Under the pieces are notes generated by a model. It worked only from the letters and a program-made list of their open reading frames with translations. It was not told the origin of the DNA and made no database searches. A DNA stretch of 64,000 bases, taken from contig NC_081339.1 of assembly GCF_022539665.2 (NCBI RefSeq), forward strand, positions 9,483,367 through 9,547,366. The letters are read 5' to 3'. Shown one piece after another: positions 45,664 through 57,633 of this stretch. The position numbers and the translations under genes were made by a program. How positions within the stretch are numbered: position 1 is the stretch's first letter; each line of letters starts with the position of its first letter. This DNA comes from Daphnia carinata (Eukaryota > Arthropoda > Branchiopoda > Diplostraca > Daphniidae).

Positions 45664-48399
45664 ATGCCGCTTGATCATATTGTACCAGAGACTACTCGTA
45701 AAGAGAATACCTTGTATCCAAACATTGTCGACAAATTATCTCCACCATTGTACCCTGTACTTCCCAAATCAGACACAACCAACCAAAATCCCAACTGTCA
45801 ACGAGAAAAATTTTTAGACCACTGGAAAACTCTTGTGGACTTAGAATTTGAACAAGAGTTAGAACAAAACAAAACCTATCAGACTACCACGACAAAAGCA
45901 AAAATCCAACAAATAGAATCCAAGAAACAAGAAATTATTAAAGAGACCCACAACGCATTACAATTGTATTCATATACGTTGTTAGAACAATCGTTGCAAG
46001 TACCAAATGGTATAACAGCAGAAACTATTACAAACACCACAAAGACACTTAAAAATTACGTAGAATCCCTTGGTGGGAACATCGAAAACCTTGACAGTTT
46101 ATTACAGCAAATTAGCATTGTACATGGTAAAGAAAAAGAATTCCTATTAGGTATCAGCCGTATTTTGCAAAGAGAAGTAGTACTTGCGCAGATAACAGAG
46201 AAAAAATATTCGTCTGACCTCAATTTTGAGCTACAGAACTTACGAAAACAGCTAGATAGCAACAAGAAAAAGGCAAAGAGTTCCAAATACACATTAAGTA
46301 GCTCCCTTGAACAACTCCAAGAAAGTAACGAAACACTAAAAAACTCGCTTGAGAAATCTGCCAATCGAATCAGCGAATTAGAAACAAGCCTTGAAAGTGC
46401 CACAGCAACAGAAAACCAACTACAAAACCTTTTACGAAAAAAAGAAGAAAATATCATAACTGTTGAGAGAGAAGGACAAGAAATAATTAGCAAAATTGAA
46501 AGTGAAAGAAAACAACTGGTTACGAAGTTAGAAATCACCGAGCAACAGATAAAAGCAGCTTTAGAGACAAACAACCACCTTCAGACAGAAACAAAAGAAA
46601 CAAAAGAGATCCTTGAAAAAAACTTAGCAGAAAAAGCTGGCTTACGAAGAAGTCTGATAGATATTACTACAAAGAATAAAAATCTTGAAACAGAATTACA
46701 AAAAACCAACATACAGGTAGGAGACCAGGAAGAAAAGATTAAGTATCTGGAAAACAGAATAAAAGAATATAGAAAGCAACAGGTAACATTCGCTGAAACC
46801 GAAGACTTAGACAACTCCAACGAACCAGGAGAGATAACAAAATTAGTGAGTGAGATAAACGACCTAACCTCAATAACAGAAGGTGACAAATCCCTTCACT
46901 TCGAGTTAGAAACTGAACAATTCGAAAAACTACAGCAACTCAACAACGAGCTACAAAATCAAATCGAGATCCAAAACGACAACCTTCTTCAACTAGAACG
47001 AAAGTACCAAACTCTAAAAAACAAAATCAAAATGGGACTTTCACACAAAGAAACTTCAAGAATTGACCGCTACACCACAGATACCGATAGCCTCGATACA
47101 TCCACAACACAACCAATTGTAAAAGCATTAGGAGAATTATTTTCAAGAGAAGACAAAAAGTCAATTCCAATCTTCAAAGGAAAAAGCACTGATAAATTAA
47201 TAACAGAATGGCTGAAGGACGCCGAACAAGTAGCACGCAACAACGACTGGGACGACAACCAAAAAATACGATTCTTCTCTGACAGACTAAAAGGCGACGC
47301 CCTAGAATGGCATGGAAACTACGTAGAAGAGCAAGGTGACGAGTTAAGTTATGACGAATGGAAAACTGCCATTATTGCAAGATTCCAGGATGCATACGAC
47401 CTAGCAGCACAAAGAAAAAAGTTATCCACACTAAAACAAAAACCTGAAGAAAAATGCAAAGCCTTTATCTCAAGAATCAACAGTCTCTACGAGTCCATTG
47501 AAGGCAAAGAAGAAAAATCTGACCAAAACCAAACCATCGTCGAAGGCCGACTCATAAACACAGTCAAAAGAATGAGAGATTATACCAAAATCAAAATTCT
47601 GATGCAAGGCATTTTACCAAAATTCAGAGCTGAACTCTATTTCAGAATGCCCGAAGACCCCAAAGATTTTGATCAGTTATGTAAACAACTTATCATATCC
47701 GAAGGCATCCTATATAGCAAGGAGACTGCAGAAGAGAAAGAAATAAACGCGGTAATCGCAGGGATAACGCATCATGAGAAACAACAAGATAACGAACTTT
47801 CACAACAAAAGACAGAAATCGAATTCCTAAAACAAAAAATACGTGAACTGGAAAATACTAATAAAAACCGTGAATTGTCACAGGATACCGATATAACCAT
47901 AGCAGCCACAGATCAATACGAGCAAAGATCTTCGCGATCAAGTGATCGTTACTCCAGCCCACAAAATCCGCGAGTCCGATTTCACGAGAGACCGAATAGC
48001 AGAGGCTCCAGTAGTGACCAAAACTTCAATCGAAGCAGAGATAACAGCCCATACCGCACCAACTATACTTCACCAAGAAGAGAAGGTACCCCCACGGGAT
48101 ATAGGCAATCAAATTACCCAACTTACCAGCAAACATCCCAGAGACCCTCATACAACAACAGACCGATACACTACAATCGACCGAACTCCCAACCACATAA
48201 CAATCATCAAGTGTATCATCAAAACCCAGCCTATACTCATCAATACCCACAGCCACGACGAAATCAGCCAAACACCACTGACAACCTGGGAAATAGAATT
48301 ATTATCTGCCACAAGTGCAATAAAAGAGGACACATTGCGAGAGAATGTTGGACGGATATGGCACGTATCAACAACCCGAACCACCGTCCAATGCAGTAA
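45664..48399 (+). CDS. gag: gag of element C, with a long coiled coil and a zinc knuckle
   Basis: The first ATG in the open frame, just after the splice donor, is chosen; the frame is open 24 codons further up. The product is ~911 residues, about twice the size of common Gypsy gag. Residues ~50-470 are a Glu/Lys/Gln/Leu-rich coiled coil. The capsid-like region (ALGELFSREDKKSIP, WLKDAEQVARNNDWDD) follows. Then comes an Arg/Ser/Asn/Gln/Pro-rich stretch, and last the knuckle CHKCNKRGHIARECW. Gag forms particles and binds RNA. The last 55 bases overlap pol in the -1 frame. Confidence 0.9.
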   Translation: MPLDHIVPETTRKENTLYPNIVDKLSPPLYPVLPKSDTTNQNPNCQREKFLDHWKTLVDLEFEQELEQNKTYQTTTTKAKIQQIESKKQEIIKETHNALQLYSYTLLEQSLQVPNGITAETITNTTKTLKNYVESLGGNIENLDSLLQQISIVHGKEKEFLLGISRILQREVVLAQITEKKYSSDLNFELQNLRKQLDSNKKKAKSSKYTLSSSLEQLQESNETLKNSLEKSANRISELETSLESATATENQLQNLLRKKEENIITVEREGQEIISKIESERKQLVTKLEITEQQIKAALETNNHLQTETKETKEILEKNLAEKAGLRRSLIDITTKNKNLETELQKTNIQVGDQEEKIKYLENRIKEYRKQQVTFAETEDLDNSNEPGEITKLVSEINDLTSITEGDKSLHFELETEQFEKLQQLNNELQNQIEIQNDNLLQLERKYQTLKNKIKMGLSHKETSRIDRYTTDTDSLDTSTTQPIVKALGELFSREDKKSIPIFKGKSTDKLITEWLKDAEQVARNNDWDDNQKIRFFSDRLKGDALEWHGNYVEEQGDELSYDEWKTAIIARFQDAYDLAAQRKKLSTLKQKPEEKCKAFISRINSLYESIEGKEEKSDQNQTIVEGRLINTVKRMRDYTKIKILMQGILPKFRAELYFRMPEDPKDFDQLCKQLIISEGILYSKETAEEKEINAVIAGITHHEKQQDNELSQQKTEIEFLKQKIRELENTNKNRELSQDTDITIAATDQYEQRSSRSSDRYSSPQNPRVRFHERPNSRGSSSDQNFNRSRDNSPYRTNYTSPRREGTPTGYRQSNYPTYQQTSQRPSYNNRPIHYNRPNSQPHNNHQVYHQNPAYTHQYPQPRRNQPNTTDNLGNRIIICHKCNKRGHIARECWTDMARINNPNHRPMQ

Positions 48400-51300
48400 A
48401 CACAATATCCCTACCAAACAACCCTCCAACACAAAATTTAGAAATAGCGATACCCAAACTAATACGTATACCCATTAGAATTTTTGGAAAAGAAATTAAG
48501 GCTTTAGTAGACACAGGAGTAGCAACCAGTTTAGTTTCTGACAGCATATTTTTTAATCTAAAAGAGTATGAAGAACTTAAACATGTTAAAGACTCCCCTT
48601 CGCCAATATTTAGAACGGTGTCAGGAGAAATACTAAAATCAAAAGGGAAATATGGATTTTCAATCACCATTAACACCAATCACGTCATTAAGCATGATTT
48701 CTTTATTATGGAAAACTTGAACGAAACTTGCATATTAGGATTAGACTTCTTATCGAGCAACAATGTAAAAATTAATACTAAAAACAGGCAGATCAATTAC
48801 GATCATTCCGGAAAAGAACATAGCTTTGGTAAAAACACACTCCCAGTATATAGCATAACCTTTGGCAAGACAGGTATTAATATTCCACTCCTCCCAGACC
48901 GTTCGTCAGATAGTAACTACAACAACGATCTGACAGAAGCAGATTATCGCAGCCTAGAATCTTTCTCCCAATCAGAAATTAACAAGAAATCTAAGCGAAT
49001 TGGACAAACCCAAGAGAGTGAAACGACTAACATCTCCGACGAGATACGCATTAAAATTGAAAATCTATTGAAGAAACACGAAACTCTATTTGCAGAAAGA
49101 GAATCAGATTTGGGTCTAGCAACTGATGTAAAACATTCCATTAACATAGGATACAACGCCCCAATTACTCAACGATTGCGTAGAACACCAGAAGCATTAA
49201 AACTAATTGTCAAAACAAAGATTGAAGTAATGGTAAATAACAATATTATTAGAGAAAGTCACAGCCCATTTGCAGCAGCAATTGTAATGGTTCCCAAAAA
49301 AGATGGAGAAATGCGTATGTGTATTGATTATAGGGCACTTAACAAAATAACCGTAAAAGACAAATACCCATTACCAAGAATCGACGACACAATTGATGCA
49401 TTGAGCGGCTCAGTTTACTTCTCAACATTGGACTTACTAAGTGGCTACTGGCAGATCGAGATAGAGGAAAGCGACAAGCACAAAACCGCCTTCATCTGCG
49501 AACTTGGACAATACGAATTTAATAGAATGCCATTTGGACAAACAAATGCACCAAGCACTTTTCAACGAGCAATGAATAACATATTAAAATCAGTATTGTT
49601 CAGGTTTGCATTGGTTTATCTGGATGACATCATAGTGTTCAGTAATAATATTGCTGAACATGTGATACATCTAGAAACAGTGTTTAAGCTTCTTAAAGAC
49701 GCAGGACTAAAATTAAAAAGAAAGAAATGCGAATTTTTCAAAGAAGAATTAGACTATTTAGGATATATTGTTTCGAAAAAAGGAATAACACCGAATACAA
49801 AAAAGTTAGAAGCAATCATCAAATACCCAGCTCCCAAAAACGTGAAGGAATTAAGCTCATTTCTAGGGTTGGCTAGCTATTACAAAAAATTCATAAGGGC
49901 TTTTGCTGATAAAGCCCACCCACTGACAGCGCTAACGAGAAAATCAGCCGAGTGGAAATGGGGAGAGGAACAAAGGGACGCCTTTGATTGTATCAACAAC
50001 TGTCTCATAACTAGACCTATCCTAGGGTATCCAGATTTCACGCGCGAATTCATCATCTACACAGATGCTTCAGGATACGGTATAGGAGCAGTCTTGGCTC
50101 AGATGCAGACTCTACCTCAATCAGCGGATTCAGCGGAGTCCGACGTACAGGAACCCCGTGAATCAGACGGCGCGGAAGTCGTCATAGCGTATAGCTCTAA
50201 ACATCTGAACGACCGCGAAGCCAAGTGGTCAACCACAGAGAAAGAGGCTTACGCAATCATCCACGCAATTGACGTGTTTAGAACATATCTATACGGACGC
50301 AGATTCACCGTATTTACAGACCATAGACCTTTAGAATGGTTAATGAGCAAAACAGAACCCGCAGGAAGATTAGCTAGATGGGCACTAAAAATACAAAAAT
50401 TCGACATCGTCATTGGGTATCGGCCTGGGAAGTCACACCAAAATGCTGACACCCTAAGCCGTATTCCCATAGTGCCAATAGCACGAGTAGAAACAAGGGC
50501 AATGGAAAGAGGAACTGTCATAAGAGAGCTTGAAAATATTCGAAAAGAAAGTGAAAGTCTAAAAGAAAAGCTAAGGATCGAAAGATTAAAGAAACAAGAA
50601 CAGAGAGAAAACGAAAGTATTAAAAAAACAAGCGAAAGTTTCTAGATGAAAAGTCTTCAAAAGAAGAGCGTAGGTTTCGAAGGAGAAATTGGAAGTGAAA
50701 GTATAAGGTCTTGGAGAGAAAACAGATGGATAGAACTACAGCAAGCAGATAAATATTGCCAAAAACTAATGATAAAGATACAAGAAGATCAGAAAAGTAA
50801 CAGATCTAGAAGCAACTTTATAATCAACGGGAATTGTTTCAGCAAATCCACTGGTAATACACGAGGTTCGAAACTTTACAATTATAATCAACGGGAAAGG
50901 TTTATTAACAGATAGGCAAGGAAAGTTAGTAGTCCCAAGGGAGTCAGTCGGAAGGATCTTACAAGCAAATCATGACCACATGTTAGCAGGACATTTAGGA
51001 ATCGAAAAAACAATAGCCAGACTTCGCGAGCAATACTTCTTCCCACACATGCGACAAAACGTAACAGAACACATCAAAAATTGCCTTAAATGCGCAAAAC
51101 GCAAGGCTGTAGGAGGAAGTAAAGCACCATTGCAACCTATGCCTCCAGCCGAAAGGGTGTGGGAAAGACTTGCGATGGATATCGTGGGCCCCGTTCAAGA
51201 AAGCGCAAAGGGACATAAGTATATTTTAGTACTATCAGATTACGCCAGTCGTTTCGTTTTTACAGTACCAATGAGAGATCAGACTGCCCAAACAATTGCT

Positions 51301-52257
51301 TACATCTTGGTTAATGACATTTACACCAAATATGGATCCCCCGAAGTAGTCTTAACAGATCAAGGAACTAACTTCCTGTCGAGCTTAATCGAAGATATTT
51401 GCAAGTTATTCAAAATCAAACAAATCAGAACGACAGCATATCACCCCCAAACAGACGGATTAGTAGAACGATTTAACAGAACCTTGTGTGACATGCTAGC
51501 TTGCTACGTAACGGACGAACCAGAAAATTGGGACAAATATCTACCATTTGTCACATTTGCCTACAACACAGCGAAGCAATCAACACTGCAACAAAACCCA
51601 TTCTTTCTATTCTTCGGAAGACAACCGGTGCTCCCAAACGACATCAAAATAGATAGACGATACGAAACATACGAAGACACCAGTGTAATGTACTCACATC
51701 AATGGAAGAAGGCTCAGCAACTAGCGAAGGAACACCTATTTCGGGCACAGACAAAACAAAAAAGATATTACGACAAAGGAACAAAAGCAATCAAATACAA
51801 CACCGGTGACTTTGTGCTACTGAAAGCTCCACCAACTGCCGGAAAATTCATCAACAGATGGAATGGACCATTCAAAATCATCAGAAATTTCTCAGATCTC
51901 ACTTACGAGATTGAGAACGCAGACAATGCAAGACTAAAATCGATAGTACACGTCAATCGCCTAAAACTTTACATCCCGGGAAGCCAAAAAACAGAAAGAT
52001 CATCTGGTGCACCACAACAACCAAAAAATGAAAAAGTGCGACGAGGACCAGGCAGGCCAAGAAAAAACTTCATTAACAACGAAAGAATGCCTGTCCGGAG
52101 ACCGTGTTGTCATCCGCATCATCAAGCAGCAGAAACAGAAAATTGTATAATCATCGCACCGAATCTCCCCGGTCCTATACCAATTAATCCTGCACACACT
52201 AGAATGACGAATCCACGATACAACTTACGGCAACGCCACGAAGTATCGAGATTCTAA
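48345..52257 (+). pseudogene. pol: pol of element C: protease, RT, RNase H, integrase, with one stop and a 64 bp insert
   Basis: The first part (48345-50645) holds protease (VDTGVATSLVSDS), reverse transcriptase (YLDDIIVFS near 49617) and RNase H (YTDASGYGIGAVLAQ, TDHRPLEWLM). It ends in a TAG at 50643 where element A has GAG. The same frame goes on to 50830. There 64 bp, a copy of the LTR end flanked by a duplicated ATAATCAACGGG, shift the frame. The integrase resumes to 52257 with the HHCC zinc region, DIVGP, LTDQGTNF and LVERFNRT for the D-D-E triad, and a GDFVLLKAP module. Expression from gag would need -1 frameshifting in the 55 nt overlap. Confidence 0.9.
50820..50895 (+). repeat. LTR-end fragment inserted in pol of element C
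   Basis: The segment between two ATAATCAACGGG copies (50820-50831, 50884-50895) reads GGGAATTGTTTCAGC ... AACTTTACAATT. This equals the last ~52 bases of the LTR plus the first bases after it. Element A has no such insert. Confidence 0.9.
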
Positions 52258-52265
52258 AACGTCCA

Positions 52266-52281
52266 AATTTTCTTTTCGCAG
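52266..52281 (+). promoter_or_regulatory. Splice acceptor at the env start of element C
   Basis: AATTTTCTTTTCGCAG ends one base before the env ATG at 52282. Element A has the matching TTTTTCTTTTAACAG before ATG 8429. The pairing with the leader donor is inferred. Confidence 0.65.
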
Positions 52282-55200
52282 ATGGAACTGATACTATCAC
52301 TCATCCAATTACTCACCATCATTCCATCCACATATCCCATCTATTCAACCGCATGCGACTGCAAGAACGTAAAGACCAGAGGAATTTTAGATATAGAGGC
52401 ACCCTATTACTGCAATAACAAGGAATCAGATACAGCTCACTTACCCAGAATACCCACGTTGTACACTTTAAAAACGACACAGAAACCAGCAGCCTCTTGG
52501 AAAGGCTGGACCTGCAAACAATGGATAAAAACGAAGAAAATAACTGGGTCATTCTGGATCGGATCTTTCGACACCATATATTCACAAGAAACTAAACTAA
52601 TTTCCCCACTGGAATGCTGGAGAATGGTGAACGACAAAAAGTGTGGCGATAATAACATGCAGACCGGACCAGCAGGTCTGAGTTTCACAGCCACTCCGAC
52701 ATTCGACGGGCAATGGTACGCCATAAAAACATATCACACCCTCAACTGTGTAGCAGAACAAATCACACTACGTCAGGAAAAACAGGACGATCCAATTGAA
52801 AGCCCATTTGGACCATTAAATACTACCCAGCAGGAAGGACATTTTGATTCAAAATCAAAACACAATAGTATAGGGAGATAGGACAACAAATAATTCATAT
52901 TCTCAAACCTTGATCAAAGGAAGCGGTTATCTGGAACTTCCGAGAATGCCGGAACGCGAAAACACCAGCCGTCTTTACGACACCAATCGACAGATCGAGA
53001 TTTCATTCTTCAACAAACCAGATCGGGACATAACACCACAAGGTTACAAAGTTGTGGGCGTACCGCTCACATACCTAATCTTTCCAACCGAAACAACGAG
53101 AAAATTGTACGAGATGTTCAAAACAACTATACATACATGTATACAAAATACTCACCTAGACACATCGGTGTGCAAGGACTACAGGGAACTCCAGTTAACC
53201 AAACGGAAACGATCCATTCAGCAGGAAGTTACATTCCTGCCCAACAATCCTTTGGAAGACTCAGGAAAACGTCTGTACAGCATTTCGGACGCCTGGGGAC
53301 CAATAAGAATGGGATATCAACAGTCAATCAGAATCAACGAAAAGGACCGAAGTATAAATTACAACGCCACGATATACATAATATACAAACCTGAAGAAAG
53401 CGATCAGTTAACCGCTCACTTTCGTCTCAAAAACGATGATCCACTTCCTCAAGGATCAGAATTCGAATACATCGTTGACCAAACAATAAGAGTCCAGAAC
53501 AGTGATATCTGTATCACGGAAGGAGAAGCAGACCGACTAATTGTTGCCAAATGCTCAGAATTTTCAACACGGTGGATTCTCGATCAACAAAACTACCAAT
53601 TAATTTCACAAGAATCGTATCTCTGTATTACACTAGGAACATACCAAGCTATCATATTGACAGAATGCAGAGATGATAAGAACAGCGTAACACAAAAATG
53701 GATCTTTGAAACTGTAAACACCAATCCAGACATCATAGAAAATTTCCCAGACACAACTTTAGCAGAAATGCAGGAAATTCAGCAAGCACAACGGAAGGCA
53801 ATCACAACCACGATTGATTCACCGCTATTTGGAGGAATTTTAAAAACTAATCACGGTAGCGGAAATATAATCTGGGACATGATTGCCTGGGGCCTATTGA
53901 AAAACGGAAAAACACCAAACGAAAAATGTCTAACACACCATGGAGTAAACAAGCAAATGACATTAGAAGAATGTGACAAAGAGTGGCCGCGATGTCAAGA
54001 AGAACTAAGAAAACTAGTAAGCAGCAACGATCCCTTAGTGCAATCACAAACAATGGTAGCCAACTGTAGCAAAGCAACTGAACGAGGACAAGCTTTCGAA
54101 TATACATCTGATTTCACCATCAGACCGTTCAACACAAACACCTGTATCAAAGCCAATACGACAATGCTAGTACTTCAAGAATGCGCTAACACCAGCTCAA
54201 TCTGGGGTACATTCGAGCACACAGGACAGCTCATGGCAACAGATAGAACTGGACTACATTCACCCTCATCAGATAGGAAGTGCCTCACACAGAGAGTAGG
54301 ACGGGTGACCCTGGGGCATTGTCACGGCTCCAGCCAAAAACAACACTTTAACTTTGAATATCGCAACCCACACCAAATACGAACTCTCTCAGCGGCAGCC
54401 ATCATAGCACTGCACACTAAACAGCCATTGGACGGGAAAACACTCCCATCCATACCGCCACTAATGAAAAGAGAGAACAACAACCAATCAGAAAACAGCA
54501 AACCTTTGGCCACTCCCCCTGCCACTCCCACAACAGAAAAATACACAACAACGACAAGCGCTACAACGACTACAAAGCCCACAATAAAAACCACATTGGG
54601 AGCAACAGCAAAAACAACGGTAAAAAGCACTACGACAATTAAGTCAGTTACAAGCACAGCAGCCAACAAGCCCACCCTAACACAGAAAGTGACAACTAAA
54701 CCCAGTATGACATCAACGTCAACAAAACCCACAACAACTACAAAACCAATAATCACGTCGACAAGCACTAGACCCACCACTACTACTAGACCTACGACAA
54801 CTGCTAAGATAACTTCAACTTCAACAACCACTACAACTACAAAACCTACGACAACAACAACAATGGCCACTACAACAAGTTCAACAACAACAGAGAAAGC
54901 AACAACGCTTACTACGACAAGTTCCACAACAACAGAGAAAACAACAACGCCTACTACGGCAATTTCAACAACAACAGCGACAACAACAACGCATCAACCA
55001 AGCTCAATAACGACGAGCACAACAACAGTAAGCGAAAGTTCGACGACCCACCAGTCATCAACACATACAGACGGAATGACCCCTTTAGCAATAACGGGAA
55101 CAACGTCTACAACAGAAGAAACTCAAATCCAGGCTATCGAAGAAAGCAGTATTCGAAATTTACCGTTAGCCGATTCTTTGATAATTTCAATGGATCAGAA

Positions 55201-56419
55201 AGCTGAAGATACATCAAATAATGAAAATTTAGAAGCCGGTTTACCCAAAAACATTGAAGAATTCAACGACAAAATTAAATACGAAATAAGTAAAATGCAC
55301 GACCAATATAAGATAAGCATCGAAACTGAACACGAAAACAAGTTGGCAAAAGAAATTCGGGACGTTTATTGTCAACTATCAGCAATCAAAAGAACACAAG
55401 CAGTTATATTAGCCCAAACCAACGGAATTTTAGCAGCTGCAGCAGCAGGTTTACCAATCTGCACAAGACTACAAGGCTTCGGACAAGCAATGACACTTCA
55501 ACAATGCGAGGCAAAAAGAATTTTTATATCAGCAAACGAAACCAAATGTGGATTTCAGCCGTTTTTTACTTACGAAGGAAAAAACTGTACGATTGGAACA
55601 GATGGGTGGTCAATTCATCCATATTCCGATTGTTTCTGGAAAACACCGTTGGTAAATTTAAATGGAAATCCACACACATGGGAACACAATTCTACAACAG
55701 GAGATTGGATACGCCAGAAACCTAGCATTCACATGCCTAATTTAGACCTCATTTCAGAATTTGAAGAACTCCATCTTAATGATTTCGACTTCGCGCTGAA
55801 AAGCCATCCAGCCCACAACACAATGGAAATGGAACCATTAAATATCCTGAATGACCTGGTAGGCAGAATGCAAGAAGGAAATTCCAATTCTGTTGGAGAT
55901 ATCGTTATGTCGGAACAACAAGATAATCAAATAGGTCACATGTATTCATGGTTTGACAAATTGAAAATAATAGGCCTTTCAGCGATTGGATTTGTGCTAT
56001 TCCTCGTATGTCTACGGATCTTCATCATTTGTAACCCCATCTCAAAAATTAAAAAACATATCCGCCAAAACCGAAAGTTTACAAGCCGATATGATGATGG
56101 CGTAGAGAAAGATCACGAACTCGCATCAATGATACCAGCACGAGAAACAAATTACCATTCAGACATCGCCATCGAACAACCATTCACAAGAACATCCGCA
56201 CCCGCACAGCTGTCAACTGAAAGGCAAGGCCAAACGCGCCCACCACGGCCAAGCGCGCCAAATTCATCAATCTATCCATCTATCGATGAAGCTGACACAC
56301 CTAAACGATGTACCGGAAAACATACCGCATGCACTTACGTCGTCGGATATGGCATGGTCTGGGAAGACCTATGTCGTTGCATACCAGAGACAGACAACAG
56401 TAGTTCAGCCAAAAAGTAA
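52282..56419 (+). pseudogene. env: env-like glycoprotein of element C, with one frameshift
   Basis: The first part (52282-52881) starts with a hydrophobic signal-like segment and is Cys/Trp-rich. A single extra base near 52846 (absent in A) shifts the frame. The second part (to 56419) is open for ~1169 residues. Counted there, a basic KRKR lies at ~98-101. Two Cys-rich, QxW-like regions resembling beta-trefoil lectins lie at ~190-267 and ~395-485, and a Thr-rich stalk at ~540-745. A Cys-rich membrane-proximal region with an Ala-rich stretch (TNGILAAAAAGLPICTRLQG) follows. One transmembrane helix lies at ~1015-1040, with a ~130 residue tail. The glycoprotein family is not certain. Confidence 0.8.
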
Positions 56420-57054
56420 AAGTCCCAAGGAAATTGAAAGTAAAAATCCAATAATAAAAATCCACTAACAACTTAGACAATTCATAATAAAGTAGCACCC
56501 TCCCAATAAATAACGCATTTATCAGCATTTAAAAATCCAGCAATTAAGTTGATTAACATTTTTCCCTCAGCAAATCGAAAAAAAAAATCTCAATTAAATA
56601 AAAAAAAAATTAAATAAATTTTTCTTACATTCTACCAATTAACTCACTTACCAATACTGGAAAAATTTATAGTCAAACAAACAGACGAACAAACAAACTC
56701 GGATAATAATTTTGTATTTCCAATTAAAACATCAACTACAAAACAAAAACACCCAAAGTATTCAGTCAGTGGGATCACGTTCGGGAAAAGGCGCGCCATG
56801 AAGAAGATATTCATAAATCTGCCAGACATTCGTGATGGCCCAGCGATCGGCCCTCCCTTCCTGGAGACGCTCCTCTTGAAAACGAGAAGACGTTGGGGTA
56901 GGATGATAAATATCATCACCCGACTCCAGCCACCAAAGTAAACGGGCAAACTTGAGCGGGTAAACGTCGCGATAACACGCGTACCCTAGATGATTCCTTT
57001 AAAAAAAAAAAAAAAAAAATTTTAATAAATACACAAAATACCTAAAAAGCATAC
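56420..57054 (+). other. Spacer between env and the antisense frame in element C
   Basis: It is A-rich on the + strand. A possible 101-residue minus frame (56644-56949) shows no known motif and lies in a part deleted in A, so I do not call it. Confidence 0.4.
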
Positions 57055-57288
57055 TTACAAATAATAGTAATCACTAAACCCGGGACGCTTATAGCCGAAA
57101 TCACGCGGAGCCAAACCAGACATCTTGAAGGTCAGCCGAAACATATCAAAGAAGAGGCTTCGATCATCTGCAATAAATCTGCTGAAAAGGCTAGCCGGGG
57201 TAGAAAAAATTGAGTCACTGAACGCCTGTAATGCCATATCGACCTGTGCACGATACTGAAGAACGTACGCAAATTTAAACACCTCCAT
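57055..57288 (-). CDS. Antisense accessory frame of element C, unknown function
   Basis: A 77-residue frame lies on the strand opposite to gag-pol-env. It is small, without signal or membrane segments, and aromatic-rich (FKFAYVLQYRAQV, SLFFDMFRLTF, ending DYYYL). The counterpart in element A (20369 leftward) shares start, motif order and end but only about a third of residues, while pol is far more similar. A block ~40-70 bp upstream of its ATG (57328-57357) is conserved too and could be its promoter. Conservation of an open frame under such divergence suggests a selected, fast-evolving product. No family recognised. Confidence 0.55.
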   Translation of the reverse strand: MEVFKFAYVLQYRAQVDMALQAFSDSIFSTPASLFSRFIADDRSLFFDMFRLTFKMSGLAPRDFGYKRPGFSDYYYL

Positions 57289-57633
57289 TTAGACGAAATA
57301 GCGAGGCAACAAAGTGAACAGTATTCTACAAAGGAACGAAGAGAACTAACTCAGGGAAAAGGAATGTAAAAGCAAAAAAACCCCTAAAACTGGCAATGAC
57401 TAAAAAGGGAATAAAAGAAGTTTAAAAAACAAATCCGCCCTGCAGCAAACACACATGTCACAGCGACAAAACGCGACGAAAAAGAATTCAACCCAACTCC
57501 AAGACAGAAAATGGAATATATTAAAATGCATGAAAACCAGTTATCAAATTAATTAAATACAGAAAACAAAAACAAGAACATACGGAAAAAGAAAGCAACA
57601 TGACGAACTTCGAAAGATTTTGCATTTTGCAAA

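Noticed and set aside
46056-46574. 172-residue minus-strand frame within gag of element C
   Set aside because: It is a shadow of the coiled-coil codons; the copy in A is not maintained as a frame.
54322-54927. 201-residue valine-rich frame on the minus strand (and 10520-11026 in element A)
   Set aside because: It is the complement of the Thr codon repeats in env, with no sign of selection of its own.
56644-56949. 101-residue minus frame next to the antisense accessory frame
   Set aside because: The region is deleted in element A, so conservation cannot be tested, and no motif is visible.
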